A DNA stretch of 32,438 bases from NCBI GenBank assembly GCA_019752375.1, contig JAIEMG010000286.1, forward strand, positions 1 through 32,438, read 5' to 3'. This document shows positions 16,160 through 24,987 of this stretch, piece by piece. Positions within the stretch are counted from its first letter, which is position 1. Every line of letters begins with the position of its first letter. The DNA comes from Gemmataceae bacterium. GTDB taxonomy: Bacteria > Planctomycetota > Planctomycetia > Gemmatales > Gemmataceae. Under the pieces are notes generated by a model, which saw nothing but the letters and a program-made list of their open reading frames with translations, was not told the origin of the DNA and searched no databases. The position numbers and the translations under genes are program-made.

Positions 16160-16429
16160 TCAATCATCCTTGCGACGGCGCCGCTGGCTGTTGGCGTAGA
16201 TCCAGTAGCCGCCGGCGCAGCAGCCGAATCCGGGGATCGCGATCGCAAAGCCGAACGCGCTGCCGGACATGCGCACCAGGAACCCCGCGGCAACCAGCAA
16301 TCCGCCCAGGGCCATGACGAGCAACCCCACGGTCGCCTGCATGGTCTGAGTGGCCGACATGCGTTGCGGCATGCGATCCTCGATGTCGGGCTTGATCTCG
16401 CCGAAGGGATTTGGATCGGGCGACGACAT
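16160..16429 (-). CDS. Small two-helix membrane protein
   Basis: The 89-residue protein has a soluble N-terminus (PDPNPFGEIKPDIEDRMPQR), then two hydrophobic helices at about 31-52 (TVGLLVMALGGLLVAAGFLV) and 57-77 (GFAIAIPGFGCCAGGYWIYA), and a basic tail RRRRKDD. The tail suggests that the C-terminus is cytoplasmic. It lies 43 nt downstream of the large PQQ-propeller gene on the same strand and probably shares its transcript. The family is not recognised and no catalytic motif is present. Confidence 0.72.
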   Translation of the reverse strand: MSSPDPNPFGEIKPDIEDRMPQRMSATQTMQATVGLLVMALGGLLVAAGFLVRMSGSAFGFAIAIPGFGCCAGGYWIYANSQRRRRKDD

Positions 16430-16472
16430 GATGGAAATTCTCCAGCTTCGATTCAGGTTCGACGTTCAACAC

Positions 16473-19400
16473 TCATTTCTCGGTCAACTGCTTGATCGGC
16501 AGCAGCAGAATGGTGCCATCGGTCAACGGGGCGAAGATGCGATCGGCCCCAAAACCTACCGGGGCCGCGGCGGGTGCAACACTGGCTTTGAGCGTGAAGC
16601 CCGACCCACGCGGTTCGCCCTTCTCCACGTCGAGCGCCACGAACTTGCCCGCCTGATCCGCGACGATCACCAGGCCGCCGGCCTCATGCGGTTGGCCGAC
16701 AATGGTCTCACCCGGCGTCGTGTACTTCCACAGGACTGCTTCCTTGGCCGTATCGATCCAGACCAGTTGCTTGCGATCGACCACGCAGCCGATGCGGTCC
16801 CCGCGCAGGAAAGGCCCGGCCGTGATCTTGCCTTCCAGCGGCCAGCGGCGCACTTCCTTGAGTTTCTCGCCTTGCAGCAGCAAGACGTTGCCGGCGGAAT
16901 CGGCCACGAGAATGCGCCCGTCGCCGCCGGGCAGGACCAGCGGCGCCGCGACGATCCGATCGTCCAGCTGTCGTTCGGCGCCGGCCGTCCACGATTCCTT
17001 CTTCGGCCAGATGATGCGGCGCAAGCCCTTGCTGCCGTCGGTGACGAGATAGTCGTCGCCGCCCAGGTGGACCGCGTGGCCCAGGGCGCCGGCATCGGCG
17101 TGGGGAGCGCGCCAGTACGGTCCCGGCGCGAAGCCTTCCTTCGTATCCGCCAAGGACTGACGCACCAGCCGGCCGTCCGCCAGCGGCAGCACCAGGAACT
17201 CCCCGCCCAGGGCCGGCGTGCCGCCGGGCACATCGGGCAGCGTGAATTCACGCCGGACGTTTTCGCCGGCCTTTTTTGCCACACTATAGCGGCGCAACAC
17301 CAGCTTACCGGCCGAAGGCGCCGTCACGGTGTACACCGAGTTACCATCGGCGCCAGGCAGGAGCCACGAAATTGGCCCCGGCGCTTCACCGGGGACAACC
17401 GGCAGCAAGTGCGGCTTCTTGTCGCCCGGCTCCGGATCGAAGACGAAGAGGCTGCCTCCGTGGTCGAGCACGCCGATTTTGCTGCCGATCATCGTCGGAT
17501 CGCCCTGGCAGCGAAGGCCGAGCTGCCGCTGCCAGCGTACCTTGCCGCTGGCAGCATCTACTGCCGTGGCGAGGCACGCCTGTCGAGCGGGGGATTGCGT
17601 GACGACAAAGAGTGTGTCGCGCGTCTCATTCACCTGGCCGGCGTGCAACGGCGAGCCCAGCGCCAGCGGTTCCTTCCAGAGCGGTGCAATCTTCAGGCCC
17701 TTTTCGGCGCCCAGGCCCATGCGCCAGTGCTGCATGTTTCCCTCGGCCAAAACCCAGAAGTCGCTCTCGGTGGCGTGGACGACCAGGGCGCGGCCTGGCT
17801 GCCGGGCGCCGTCCTCCTTGCGATACGCGGGAGGCACCAGCGGAAATAGCGGCTGGTCCTGGTTGTGGAACTGGTTGATGCCAAACAGACCCAGCACGCC
17901 CGCGTCAGTTGCCAAGACGATCTTCTCGCCGTCACAGTGCGGCTGGAACCACGACCAGCCGCGCATCAACGGTTCCGGCTGCAGCGCCGGCGTGTTGACC
18001 ACTTTCTCCAGCGGCAGCCGATAGGCCCGCAACTTCATCGCATCGAGCCCATCGGCTTGGCTGAGGATCAGGAAGCGCGGCATATTTGTGACATTGATCG
18101 TGTCATCGCCCACCAGGATCGGTTCGCCGCGCAAGGAGCCGCTGGGATGCCCGGTGTTCAGCATTGCCACGCACTGCTTCTTGTCCACGTCCAGCACGTA
18201 GACGTAGCCGCGATCGGCCGGGAAATAGAGCAGATTGGTGCCTTCCTGGCGGGCGCCGCTGCCGGTCAATGGCAAGCCGAGCCGATATTCGCCGAGCACG
18301 GTGCCCTTGACGATCTCGATCTCGTGAACACGGCCTTCCTCGCGCGACTTGCCGTCCCGCTGCTTCTGCGTGCTGGTTGTCGCCACGTAGGCACGACGGC
18401 CGACGATCACCGGCCGCCCCAGGCACGGCTGGCCCAGGTCATAGGACCACTGGGCCTCCCCGGTGAATGCGTCACAGGCGGTCAGCGTGTTGGTGTCGGA
18501 GGACAGGACGAGCACAAGCTCCGCGTTGGTCTCGCCGGCGGGTAACCGGACCGGCAGCGTCGTCATGTCGATGCCGACGCGCCGCGCCCAGCGCACGGAA
18601 CCATCCTTTTCGTTTAGCGCATACAAAACGCCGCGAGCCAGCGCGAAGACGACGCCGGGACTCTTGACCGTCGCGCCGGTCGCATCGACGCGCGGCGCGA
18701 CGAGCAGTCCTGGAGCCGCGTCGTCGGTTGACGACGGCTGCAGCGGCTTTTCCTTCCACGCGATGTAACGGTTGCCCTCGAACAGCCAGCCGCTGCGGAT
18801 CTTTTCCAGACGTTGCCGAACCTCCGGGTGCGCGAGGTAGCCGCGATTGTGAAGGCTTTCCTCCAGCTCGATGATCTGGTCCCAGGTGCGTTCGGCCGGT
18901 TTGTCGAGTTCCACGAGCTGGAGTTGCAGGTCCTCGAAGCTACTCAGCTCGTCCCTGACGCGGGCTATGCGGCGCTTGATCTCCTCGCCGCCGTCCACGG
19001 ATTGTGAATATCGATCCGACTGGATCTGCACGTCCTTCGCGAGATCGATCGCTTTCCGGATCTTGTCGGAGTTGTCCTTGGTGATTTTCTCCTCGGTCCC
19101 GTGGAGCAACTTGCGATCGAGCAGCTTGTGATAGGTCTCCCACAGGTCCGCGTGGTAGAGGGGAAGGAATGGACCCTTCTCATGTGCGGCCACGAAGGCG
19201 CGAAGTTGCTTGTACGCGTCGGCACCCTCGATGTCGAACGAATTCACGTCGAAGCGGACATCGCCGAAATCCTTCCAGAACCGAAATTCCTCGCTGCGCG
19301 GGCTTTCGGGGTACTTCTTCAGGAGCTGCGCGTAGATCTGCGATGACTCGCGGAACTTGGCGTCGTTGTAAGCCGTCTTGGCGCGGTCGGCGAGCACGTC

Positions 19401-20348
19401 TTCCGGTTCGACGGCAACGCTCCGCGTCCAGAGAATCGCTCCCCCGCCGACCAGGCCGGCGAGCAGCACCATGCCGATCATCAACTTCTTCGCGGAGCCC
19501 TGCTTCTTCGCCGGTTTGCCCGAGTACTTGTACTCAATGGGAGGCACTTCGGTGGGCGGCGATTCGTTTGGTGGAGGCAGCGGTGTCGACGTCGGCGCCT
19601 CCATCGTCTCGATGGCGCGTCGGACTGGCGGCGGCTCCCAGGGAGCGGCGGGTTTATCGCTGGGCACCTGGATGCCGGTCGGAGGCGGGCCGCTCACCAC
19701 GGGAAGGTCCGGCGTAATCTGCGTGCCCGGTTCCGGGCGTTCCGGCGTGGTGCGCATCGTCTGCTTGGCACGCGGCGCCTTGGCTGTGCGGATGGGCGGC
19801 GTTTCCGGGGCTTTGGCCGGCGGTTTTTCCGGCGTGCTCTTGCGGACCGGCGGCGGCGCTTGCTCCCAGGCGGGCGGTGCGGCCGGTGCAGGCACTGCAG
19901 GCGCTGCAGGCGCTGCAGGCGCTGTCGGGGGCGTCGGCGGTGGTGATTTCGGAGCTTCGGGCGCGGGGCGACGACGCGGTGGCGGCGGCGCCTGTTGCCA
20001 GGATGGCGCTTCCGCCGGTTTCTGCTCGGCAACCGGTTCGAGCGGTACCTGCTCGGCCGGTAACTCCTCCGCGGCTTCCGACGTCACGAGCGGCACGATC
20101 TCACCGACAGCGCCGGCCTTGTAGTTCTTCTCCGGCTCCGGCGGCTTGCGCTTGGTGTCGAGCTTCACCTCGGTCTCGGCAGCCGCGGCGGCATCGCCAT
20201 TGCCGGATTCCGGTGTGGGTTCGGCGGATTCCTTGACCTCGAAGACCTCGCGGCAGATGGCCTTGGGACAGCGCATCCGCTGGCCGCGCAGCTCCGGCTT
20301 GAGCTGATAACGGCTGCCGCATCGGGGGCAAAAGACATTGATATGCAC
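16473..20348 (-). CDS. Zinc-ribbon / Pro-rich / single-TM / PQQ-type beta-propeller protein
   Basis: This 1291-residue protein starts at GTG 20348, the only early start in frame, with GGGGAA about 9 nt upstream. Residues 1-38 form a CPRC...CPKAIC zinc ribbon (Cys7, 10, 27, 32) like those at the front of many planctomycete membrane proteins. Residues 110-270 are Pro/Ala-rich and disordered, with a 9-bp DNA repeat. A TM helix spans about 289-307 (MIGMVLLAGLVGGGAILW). A TPR-like helical part (320-350, AKTAYNDAKFRESSQIYAQL) and helices to about 510 come next. From about 540 to the end run repeated PQQ-like blades (GVLYALNEKDGSVRWARRVG, VYVLDVDKKQCVAML). The likely topology is ribbon inside and propeller outside. 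The propeller lacks any visible enzyme signature; a sensor or assembly scaffold is inferred. Confidence 0.9.
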   Translation of the reverse strand: MHINVFCPRCGSRYQLKPELRGQRMRCPKAICREVFEVKESAEPTPESGNGDAAAAAETEVKLDTKRKPPEPEKNYKAGAVGEIVPLVTSEAAEELPAEQVPLEPVAEQKPAEAPSWQQAPPPPRRRPAPEAPKSPPPTPPTAPAAPAAPAVPAPAAPPAWEQAPPPVRKSTPEKPPAKAPETPPIRTAKAPRAKQTMRTTPERPEPGTQITPDLPVVSGPPPTGIQVPSDKPAAPWEPPPVRRAIETMEAPTSTPLPPPNESPPTEVPPIEYKYSGKPAKKQGSAKKLMIGMVLLAGLVGGGAILWTRSVAVEPEDVLADRAKTAYNDAKFRESSQIYAQLLKKYPESPRSEEFRFWKDFGDVRFDVNSFDIEGADAYKQLRAFVAAHEKGPFLPLYHADLWETYHKLLDRKLLHGTEEKITKDNSDKIRKAIDLAKDVQIQSDRYSQSVDGGEEIKRRIARVRDELSSFEDLQLQLVELDKPAERTWDQIIELEESLHNRGYLAHPEVRQRLEKIRSGWLFEGNRYIAWKEKPLQPSSTDDAAPGLLVAPRVDATGATVKSPGVVFALARGVLYALNEKDGSVRWARRVGIDMTTLPVRLPAGETNAELVLVLSSDTNTLTACDAFTGEAQWSYDLGQPCLGRPVIVGRRAYVATTSTQKQRDGKSREEGRVHEIEIVKGTVLGEYRLGLPLTGSGARQEGTNLLYFPADRGYVYVLDVDKKQCVAMLNTGHPSGSLRGEPILVGDDTINVTNMPRFLILSQADGLDAMKLRAYRLPLEKVVNTPALQPEPLMRGWSWFQPHCDGEKIVLATDAGVLGLFGINQFHNQDQPLFPLVPPAYRKEDGARQPGRALVVHATESDFWVLAEGNMQHWRMGLGAEKGLKIAPLWKEPLALGSPLHAGQVNETRDTLFVVTQSPARQACLATAVDAASGKVRWQRQLGLRCQGDPTMIGSKIGVLDHGGSLFVFDPEPGDKKPHLLPVVPGEAPGPISWLLPGADGNSVYTVTAPSAGKLVLRRYSVAKKAGENVRREFTLPDVPGGTPALGGEFLVLPLADGRLVRQSLADTKEGFAPGPYWRAPHADAGALGHAVHLGGDDYLVTDGSKGLRRIIWPKKESWTAGAERQLDDRIVAAPLVLPGGDGRILVADSAGNVLLLQGEKLKEVRRWPLEGKITAGPFLRGDRIGCVVDRKQLVWIDTAKEAVLWKYTTPGETIVGQPHEAGGLVIVADQAGKFVALDVEKGEPRGSGFTLKASVAPAAAPVGFGADRIFAPLTDGTILLLPIKQLTEK
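19888..19923. repeat. Four tandem 9-bp units in the Pro/Ala-rich linker
   Basis: The unit gcaggcgct occurs three times in a row after one variant (gcaggcact). It encodes the AAP-type steps of the linker in the PQQ-propeller protein on the minus strand. Because the unit is a multiple of three, copy-number change would alter linker length without breaking the frame. Confidence 0.8.
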
Positions 20349-20489
20349 GGATCAATTCCCCGGAAACGGGAACAATCGAGCGATGGGCTCCATTCTAAGC
20401 GGCCCACAAGCGGAACGGAAGACCATGGATGGACTCCGCACCTGCGACGCCATTCCGCGGGATGCCTGCGGAAAAGCCCCGCTAACAAG

Positions 20490-20502
20490 AATTCCAGGAA
20501 TT
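20490..20502. promoter_or_regulatory. Short palindrome in a divergent regulatory gap, possible operator
   Basis: The 13-base palindrome aattcc-a-ggaatt lies in the 216-nt gap between the divergent PQQ-propeller gene (start 20348) and the ECF sigma fusion (start 20565). Its size and place fit a dimeric repressor site, but there is no second copy and no known factor. No clear -35/-10 pair was seen in the gap. Confidence 0.25.
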
Positions 20503-20564
20503 TTCCATTTGCTGGCGCCCTTGCGGGGAGTAATCCTCCAGAGCAGGCAACTGTGGAGAGGCCG

Positions 20565-22526
20565 ATGGCCCACGAACCCCTCGCTCTCGTCCTTCGGCAA
20601 CTGCGCCGTCTTGTGGGCGCCCCCGCCGCCGCGGACGCGAGTGACGGACAACTTCTGGAACGCTTTGTCGCGCAGCACGAAGAAAGTGCGTTCGCGACGC
20701 TGATGCAGCGGCATGGTCCGCTGGTGCTCAGCGTCTGCCGCCGCCTCCTCACCGACGCGAACGACGTGGACGATGCCTTTCAGGCGACGTTCGCGGTGTT
20801 GGTTCGCCGGGCTGCGTCTCTGAAACGGGAAGGCTCGCTCGGCAGCTGGCTCTACGTAGTCGCGCAGCGCGTCGCCCTCAAGGCGCGGGCCAATGCCGCC
20901 CGCCGCCGCAGTCGCGAAACCCAGGCGGAAGACATGGCCCAGGCAACCGAACCGTCGTGCGAGTTCGACCCGCAGACCGCCGCCGCCCGCCGCGAGCTGC
21001 GCCTGGTCCTCGATGCCGAGGTCAGCCTCCTCCCCGAGAAGTACCGTGCTCCGGTCGTCCTGTGCTATCTCGAAGGCAAGACCAACGAGGAAGCGGCACG
21101 CGAACTGGGTTACCCGATCGGCTCCATGTCCTGGCGGCTCGACAAGGGGCGCGAGCTCCTTCGCCAGCGGCTCGTTGGACGGGGCCTCGCCCTGTCCGCC
21201 GGCGCGATGCTGGCCAGCCTGGCAGCCAGCACGGCGACGGCAGCGGTCCCAGTGACGCTCGGCGACGCGACGTTGAAGGCCGCGCTGCTGCTGGCCGCGG
21301 GAAACGCCGCCGCCGGCGCGCTGTCCGCGCCCGCCACCGCCCTTGCCGACAACATCGTGCATGGCATGGTGGTTGCCAAGGCACGCTTCGCCCTGGTCGT
21401 TGTTCTCCTGCTGGGACTGGCCGGCGGTGCAGCAGGTCTGCTGGCCTATCGCAACGGGACGACGCAGCCCACGGTTCCACCGCCGGACCTTCACTTTGCG
21501 GACGGGGTCGATCAGCGCGTCGAGGACTGGCAGCCGAAGCCCTCCGAGCGACGCATCGACGAGATCGGCTGGGCGCCGGACATCCGCACCGCCGAGCGCC
21601 TGGCGAAGGAGCACAACCGCCCGGTGTTCCTGTTCACGCACAGCGGCCGGATCGGCACGGGTCGTTGCGGGGGCAGCGCCTTCAACCTCCGTGCCTACGC
21701 CCTGTCCGACGACCGCGTCATCAACATCCTGAATCGCTTCTACATTCCGGTCTTCGCGCCGAATGACGACTACACCGGCACTGGCACCGCGCCGGCGGAA
21801 GAGAAGGCCGAGCGAACTCGCATCTACCACGAGACGTTGCAGGCGAAGCTGAATGCCGGCGATGACTGCATGTACATCCTGTCGCCCGACGGCAAGGTGT
21901 TCGATTCGCTGATCGTCCGCCGCGCGAAGAAGGAGAACCTCGACACGTTCGTCGCGAAACTCCAACAGATCGCGAAGAAGCTCGGCACGGCGGAGGGCCC
22001 AATCGTGGTAGCGCCGAAGCCCTTGTCGGTGCCGCCGGCCGCGCCCGATGATTCGCTGGTACTGCACCTGGTGGCTCGGGCCTTCAACCGCAAGGTCTGG
22101 TGCGAGTTTCCCTCCGAAGACTACATCGTGCTGGCGCCCGAACAGTGGCGTCCACTGGTCCCGGCCAGTGCAAACCTGGGCGATACGTGGGAAGTCGCTC
22201 CCGAGTTGACAACACGCCTGCTGCGCCACTTTTATCCGCAGACCGAGAATAACGACTTGAGCAAGAATCGCATCGACCGCCAGTCGCTGCGAGCGACGGT
22301 GGTCAGCCAGCGCGACGGCATCGCTCGCATCCGGCTCGACGGCGAGCTGAAAATGAAGCACACCTTTTACCAGACCCGCGAAGACAACAACGTCGTGGAC
22401 GCGACATTGCTCGGCTTCCTCGATTACGATCTGAACGCCGGACGTATCCGCTCGCTGCGCCTGGTCACCGACCAGGCGACCTACGGCGGCCACGACATGG
22501 GTGTCGCCGTGCGTTCGCTGCCTTGA
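20565..22526 (+). CDS. ECF sigma factor fused to a TM helix and a thioredoxin-like extension
   Basis: The 653-residue protein starts at ATG 20565 (GGAGAG 5-8 nt upstream). Sigma region 2 is at about 28-115 (DANDVDDAFQATFAVLVRRA, GSWLYVVAQRVALKAR) and region 4 at about 145-205 (LLPEKYRAPVVLCYLEGKTN, EEAARELGYPIGSMSWRLDK). An Ala-rich linker and one TM helix (about 275-295, FALVVVLLLGLAGGAAGLLA) follow. The outer part has a thioredoxin-like region (about 330-480: ERLAKEHNRPVFLFTHSG, MYILSPDGKVFDSL) in which the usual CxxC is absent (GTGRCGGSAF), so redox activity is unlikely. The last 160 residues are not recognised. Planctomycete ECF factors with long C-terminal tails are known; the tail probably acts as a built-in sensor or anti-sigma. 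It is 88 nt upstream of a DUF1501 gene. Confidence 0.88.
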   Translation: MAHEPLALVLRQLRRLVGAPAAADASDGQLLERFVAQHEESAFATLMQRHGPLVLSVCRRLLTDANDVDDAFQATFAVLVRRAASLKREGSLGSWLYVVAQRVALKARANAARRRSRETQAEDMAQATEPSCEFDPQTAAARRELRLVLDAEVSLLPEKYRAPVVLCYLEGKTNEEAARELGYPIGSMSWRLDKGRELLRQRLVGRGLALSAGAMLASLAASTATAAVPVTLGDATLKAALLLAAGNAAAGALSAPATALADNIVHGMVVAKARFALVVVLLLGLAGGAAGLLAYRNGTTQPTVPPPDLHFADGVDQRVEDWQPKPSERRIDEIGWAPDIRTAERLAKEHNRPVFLFTHSGRIGTGRCGGSAFNLRAYALSDDRVINILNRFYIPVFAPNDDYTGTGTAPAEEKAERTRIYHETLQAKLNAGDDCMYILSPDGKVFDSLIVRRAKKENLDTFVAKLQQIAKKLGTAEGPIVVAPKPLSVPPAAPDDSLVLHLVARAFNRKVWCEFPSEDYIVLAPEQWRPLVPASANLGDTWEVAPELTTRLLRHFYPQTENNDLSKNRIDRQSLRATVVSQRDGIARIRLDGELKMKHTFYQTREDNNVVDATLLGFLDYDLNAGRIRSLRLVTDQATYGGHDMGVAVRSLP

Positions 22527-22614
22527 TTGCCTACCCGATCGAACCCCCTGCCGCGAGCGTCGCGCACAACTCCCGCGTCGGGGCTCGCGGCATACCGACC
22601 CCCCGGAGCCTGTC

Positions 22615-23922
22615 ATGCCATCCCGCTTCTGCGACGGCGTCACAAGACGTCAGGCACTCCAGGCCGGCTTGACAGGCCTTGCCGGTCTTTCGTTGGCGGA
22701 CCTGTTTCGCTTCCAGTCCCAGGCGGCCGAGCCGGCACCCGATACGGCCGTCATCTATGTTCTGCAGGAGGGCGGCCCGCCACAGCACGAGACGTACGAT
22801 CCGAAGCCTGACGCACCGGTGGAAATTCGCGGCGAATTCAACGCCATCTCGACCAGTGTGCCGGGCGTGCAATTCAGCGACATCGTGCCCGAGCAGGCGA
22901 AGCAGATGCACCGCATGACGCTGCTGCGTTCCATCCATCATCCCTCCACGCAGCATTCGTCGAGCGTCCATCTCATCAAGACCGGCTACTATTGCCGGGC
23001 CGATGCCAACGAGAACGAGCTGCCCAGCGTCGGCGCCTACGCCTCGCGGGTCTGCGGCGAGCGAGTGCGCGGCGTGCCGCCCTATGTCCTGCTGCATACC
23101 GGCGAACGCTACGACAGCGGCCATTTCCTCGGCAAAGGCCACAATCCGTTCTTCGTGCAGATGAGCCAGGAACACACGCGCTATCAGGTCCCCAACCTGA
23201 CGCTGGTCGAGGGCGTGACGACGGACCGGTTGAACGACCGCCGCAAACTGCTGGCCGACTTCGATCAAGCCCAGCGCATGCTCGACCGGCGCGGCGATGC
23301 GGAGGGCATCGACCAATTTCAGCGCAAGGCGTTCGACATGGTGACCGGCCCCGCGGCCCGGAAAGCGTTCGATCTCGATCGCGAGCCGCTCAAGGTGCAG
23401 GAACGCTACGGCCGCAATCCCGTTGGCCAGAAGATGCTGCTTGCCCGCCGGCTGGTGGAACACGGTGTGCGCTATGTCACCGTGGGCACCGTCAACTGGG
23501 ATTACCACGGGGCCCTCTGGCAACAGATGCGTCGCGACATGCCGGCCTTCGACCGGGCCCTGGCGGCCCTGGTGGAAGACTTGCACGACCGCGGCCTGGA
23601 CAAGAAGGTACTGGTGGTGGCGATGGGCGAGTTTGGCCGTACGCCACAGATCAGCTCCTTGCCAAACCACCCGCCAGGCCGCGATCACTGGGGCGATGCC
23701 ATGAGCGTGCTGATGGCCGGCGGCGGCCTGCGCGGCGGACAGGTCGTCGGCGCCACCGACGGCAAGGGCGGCCGACCGACGCAGAGCCCGTATCGCCTGG
23801 AATGCGTGCTGGCGCACATGTACCGGCACATGGGCATCGATCCGGCGCTGACTTTCAACGACCACACCGGCCGTCCGCGCCATCTGCTCGAAATTCGCGA
23901 TCCGATCTCGCAATTGGCGTGA
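22615..23922 (+). CDS. DUF1501 domain protein, Tat-exported (second copy)
   Basis: The 435-residue protein starts at ATG 22615, 7 nt after GGAG (22604-22607). A twin-arginine leader follows (VTRRQALQAGLTGLAGLSLA, Arg11-Arg12). Family landmarks are EGGPPQHETYDPKPDAP (52-68), GEFGRTP (338-344), GRDHWGDAMSVLMAGGG and a C-terminus with NDHTGRPRHLL. The first landmark differs from the GGGPSHIDMYDLKP of the 5053 copy, and the two proteins share only family-level similarity, so this is not a recent duplicate. It lies downstream of the ECF sigma fusion and may be transcribed with it. No cytochrome-type DUF1549/DUF1553 partner is present. Exported hydrolase-like function is inferred; the substrate is unknown. 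Confidence 0.92.
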   Translation: MPSRFCDGVTRRQALQAGLTGLAGLSLADLFRFQSQAAEPAPDTAVIYVLQEGGPPQHETYDPKPDAPVEIRGEFNAISTSVPGVQFSDIVPEQAKQMHRMTLLRSIHHPSTQHSSSVHLIKTGYYCRADANENELPSVGAYASRVCGERVRGVPPYVLLHTGERYDSGHFLGKGHNPFFVQMSQEHTRYQVPNLTLVEGVTTDRLNDRRKLLADFDQAQRMLDRRGDAEGIDQFQRKAFDMVTGPAARKAFDLDREPLKVQERYGRNPVGQKMLLARRLVEHGVRYVTVGTVNWDYHGALWQQMRRDMPAFDRALAALVEDLHDRGLDKKVLVVAMGEFGRTPQISSLPNHPPGRDHWGDAMSVLMAGGGLRGGQVVGATDGKGGRPTQSPYRLECVLAHMYRHMGIDPALTFNDHTGRPRHLLEIRDPISQLA

Positions 23923-23957
23923 CATCTCCCGCCACGAACTTGACTCTCGTTGACTTT

Positions 23958-24100
23958 CGTACCCAAGCCGGAGCTTGGGGGATTGCTAACTAAACGGGCT
24001 GTCGCGCACCGTGTAGCGGAAGTCGCCAGACTTCCGTGCGACCGGTTCCGGCTCGGAACTCTGGCGAGTTCCGCTACGTACCCAAGCCGGAGCTGGGGAA
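23958..24100. repeat. Composite palindrome cluster: GTAG-tagged inverted hairpin pair between two direct repeats
   Basis: Two 23-nt units face each other: 24013-24035 begins GTAG, and 24055-24077 ends CTAC. Each contains a perfect 7-bp hairpin with a 4-nt loop (ggaagtc-gcca-gacttcc and ggaactc-tggc-gagttcc). They differ at two positions that pair with each other inside each hairpin, so the changes are compensatory. An 18-bp direct repeat (cgtacccaagccggagct) flanks the pair at 23958-23975 and 24077-24094; its left copy also forms a 7-bp hairpin (23962-23979). The layout matches REP/BIME elements. It fills most of the gap between the DUF1501 gene and the DNRLRE-type gene. Confidence 0.75.
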
Positions 24101-24126
24101 CGAGATTGATTGCAAGGAGTCCACCC

Positions 24127-24987
24127 ATGCGATATGGCGCCGGTCTTTCCGTCCTTCTGTGCGGGCTGTGCGTTTCACTGCCCGCGGCCGATACCAAGCC
24201 CGAAGTTCCCGAGAAGATGCTCTTCGATTTCGAAGATGCTGCTGAACTCAAGGCGTGGTCCAACCTCGTGCTGCCCGACGCCAAGGGGAAGGAGCCTGCG
24301 GCGACGATCGAGCAGTCCGCGGAGAACGCCACCAGCGGCAAGCACAGTCTGAAGATCACATTCGCCGGCGGCGCGTGGCCCGCCATCACGACGACGCGGA
24401 TTCCCGACGACTGGACGCCGTTCCAGACATTCAAGGCGGACGTGACCGTCAGCCGGCCCTGCGTCGTCGGCTTCGCACTCTTCCAGGAGAAGAGCAAACG
24501 CGATCCCGGCTGGGATGGGGGCATCAGTCGTTGGGTGCGCACCTTCTTCCTCAAGCCCGGCAAGAACAGCATCGTCACCAGCATTCCCGAGCCGACCGGC
24601 AATCCCTACGCTTATCACACCAAGTACGGCAAGGCCGAGCGCTTCGAGATTTTCATGTACAGTCCACACGAGGGGGAGTCGATCTACGTCGACAACATCC
24701 GCCTCTCGGCAGTCAAGGAACCGCGGCCGATGCCGACCAAGACTGATTTCCGCGTCCTCGGCACCGACATGGTCGTCGGCAGCGTGGGCGAGCTGGGCAA
24801 GAAGCTCAAGGACCGTTGGGTGAAGCCGGAGCCGCGCACGGTCGAGCAGGTCGAAACCGCGTTCAAGGCGAAGTACGACGAACTGAAGAAGACCCATCCC
24901 AAGGCCGTGCTCGCCATCCTGCGCGACGGCGAGAAGGGCTTCGATCGCGCCAACCCGGACAAGGCCTACACGGCCCGGACGGTTTGA
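24127..24987 (+). CDS. N-terminal half of a frameshifted CBM-like/DNRLRE-type secreted protein
   Basis: ATG 24127 is followed by a signal peptide (MRYGAGLSVLLCGLCVSLPA); AAGGAG lies 9-14 nt upstream. Residues about 30-200 look like a jelly-roll carbohydrate-binding domain (LFDFEDAAELKAW, WDGGISRWVRTFFLKPGKNS, GESIYVDNIRLS). A charged helical linker follows (EQVETAFKAKYDELKKTH). The frame ends at TGA 24985-24987, but coding homology continues in the next frame (HGPDGLTVDRAHNEGKN), so the protein is cut in its middle. The shift falls near 24967-24971. There is no obvious slippery heptamer, so an indel mutation or a sequencing error is likelier than programmed frameshifting. Confidence 0.72.
   Translation: MRYGAGLSVLLCGLCVSLPAADTKPEVPEKMLFDFEDAAELKAWSNLVLPDAKGKEPAATIEQSAENATSGKHSLKITFAGGAWPAITTTRIPDDWTPFQTFKADVTVSRPCVVGFALFQEKSKRDPGWDGGISRWVRTFFLKPGKNSIVTSIPEPTGNPYAYHTKYGKAERFEIFMYSPHEGESIYVDNIRLSAVKEPRPMPTKTDFRVLGTDMVVGSVGELGKKLKDRWVKPEPRTVEQVETAFKAKYDELKKTHPKAVLAILRDGEKGFDRANPDKAYTARTV

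Noticed and set aside
14208..16163. Start of the cadherin-like gene at the far end of the open frame (16163)
   Set aside because: The first 58 codons are low-complexity, overlap the end of the two-TM protein gene and have no ribosome-binding site; the LEAR-type motif normally lies within about 20-40 residues of the start.
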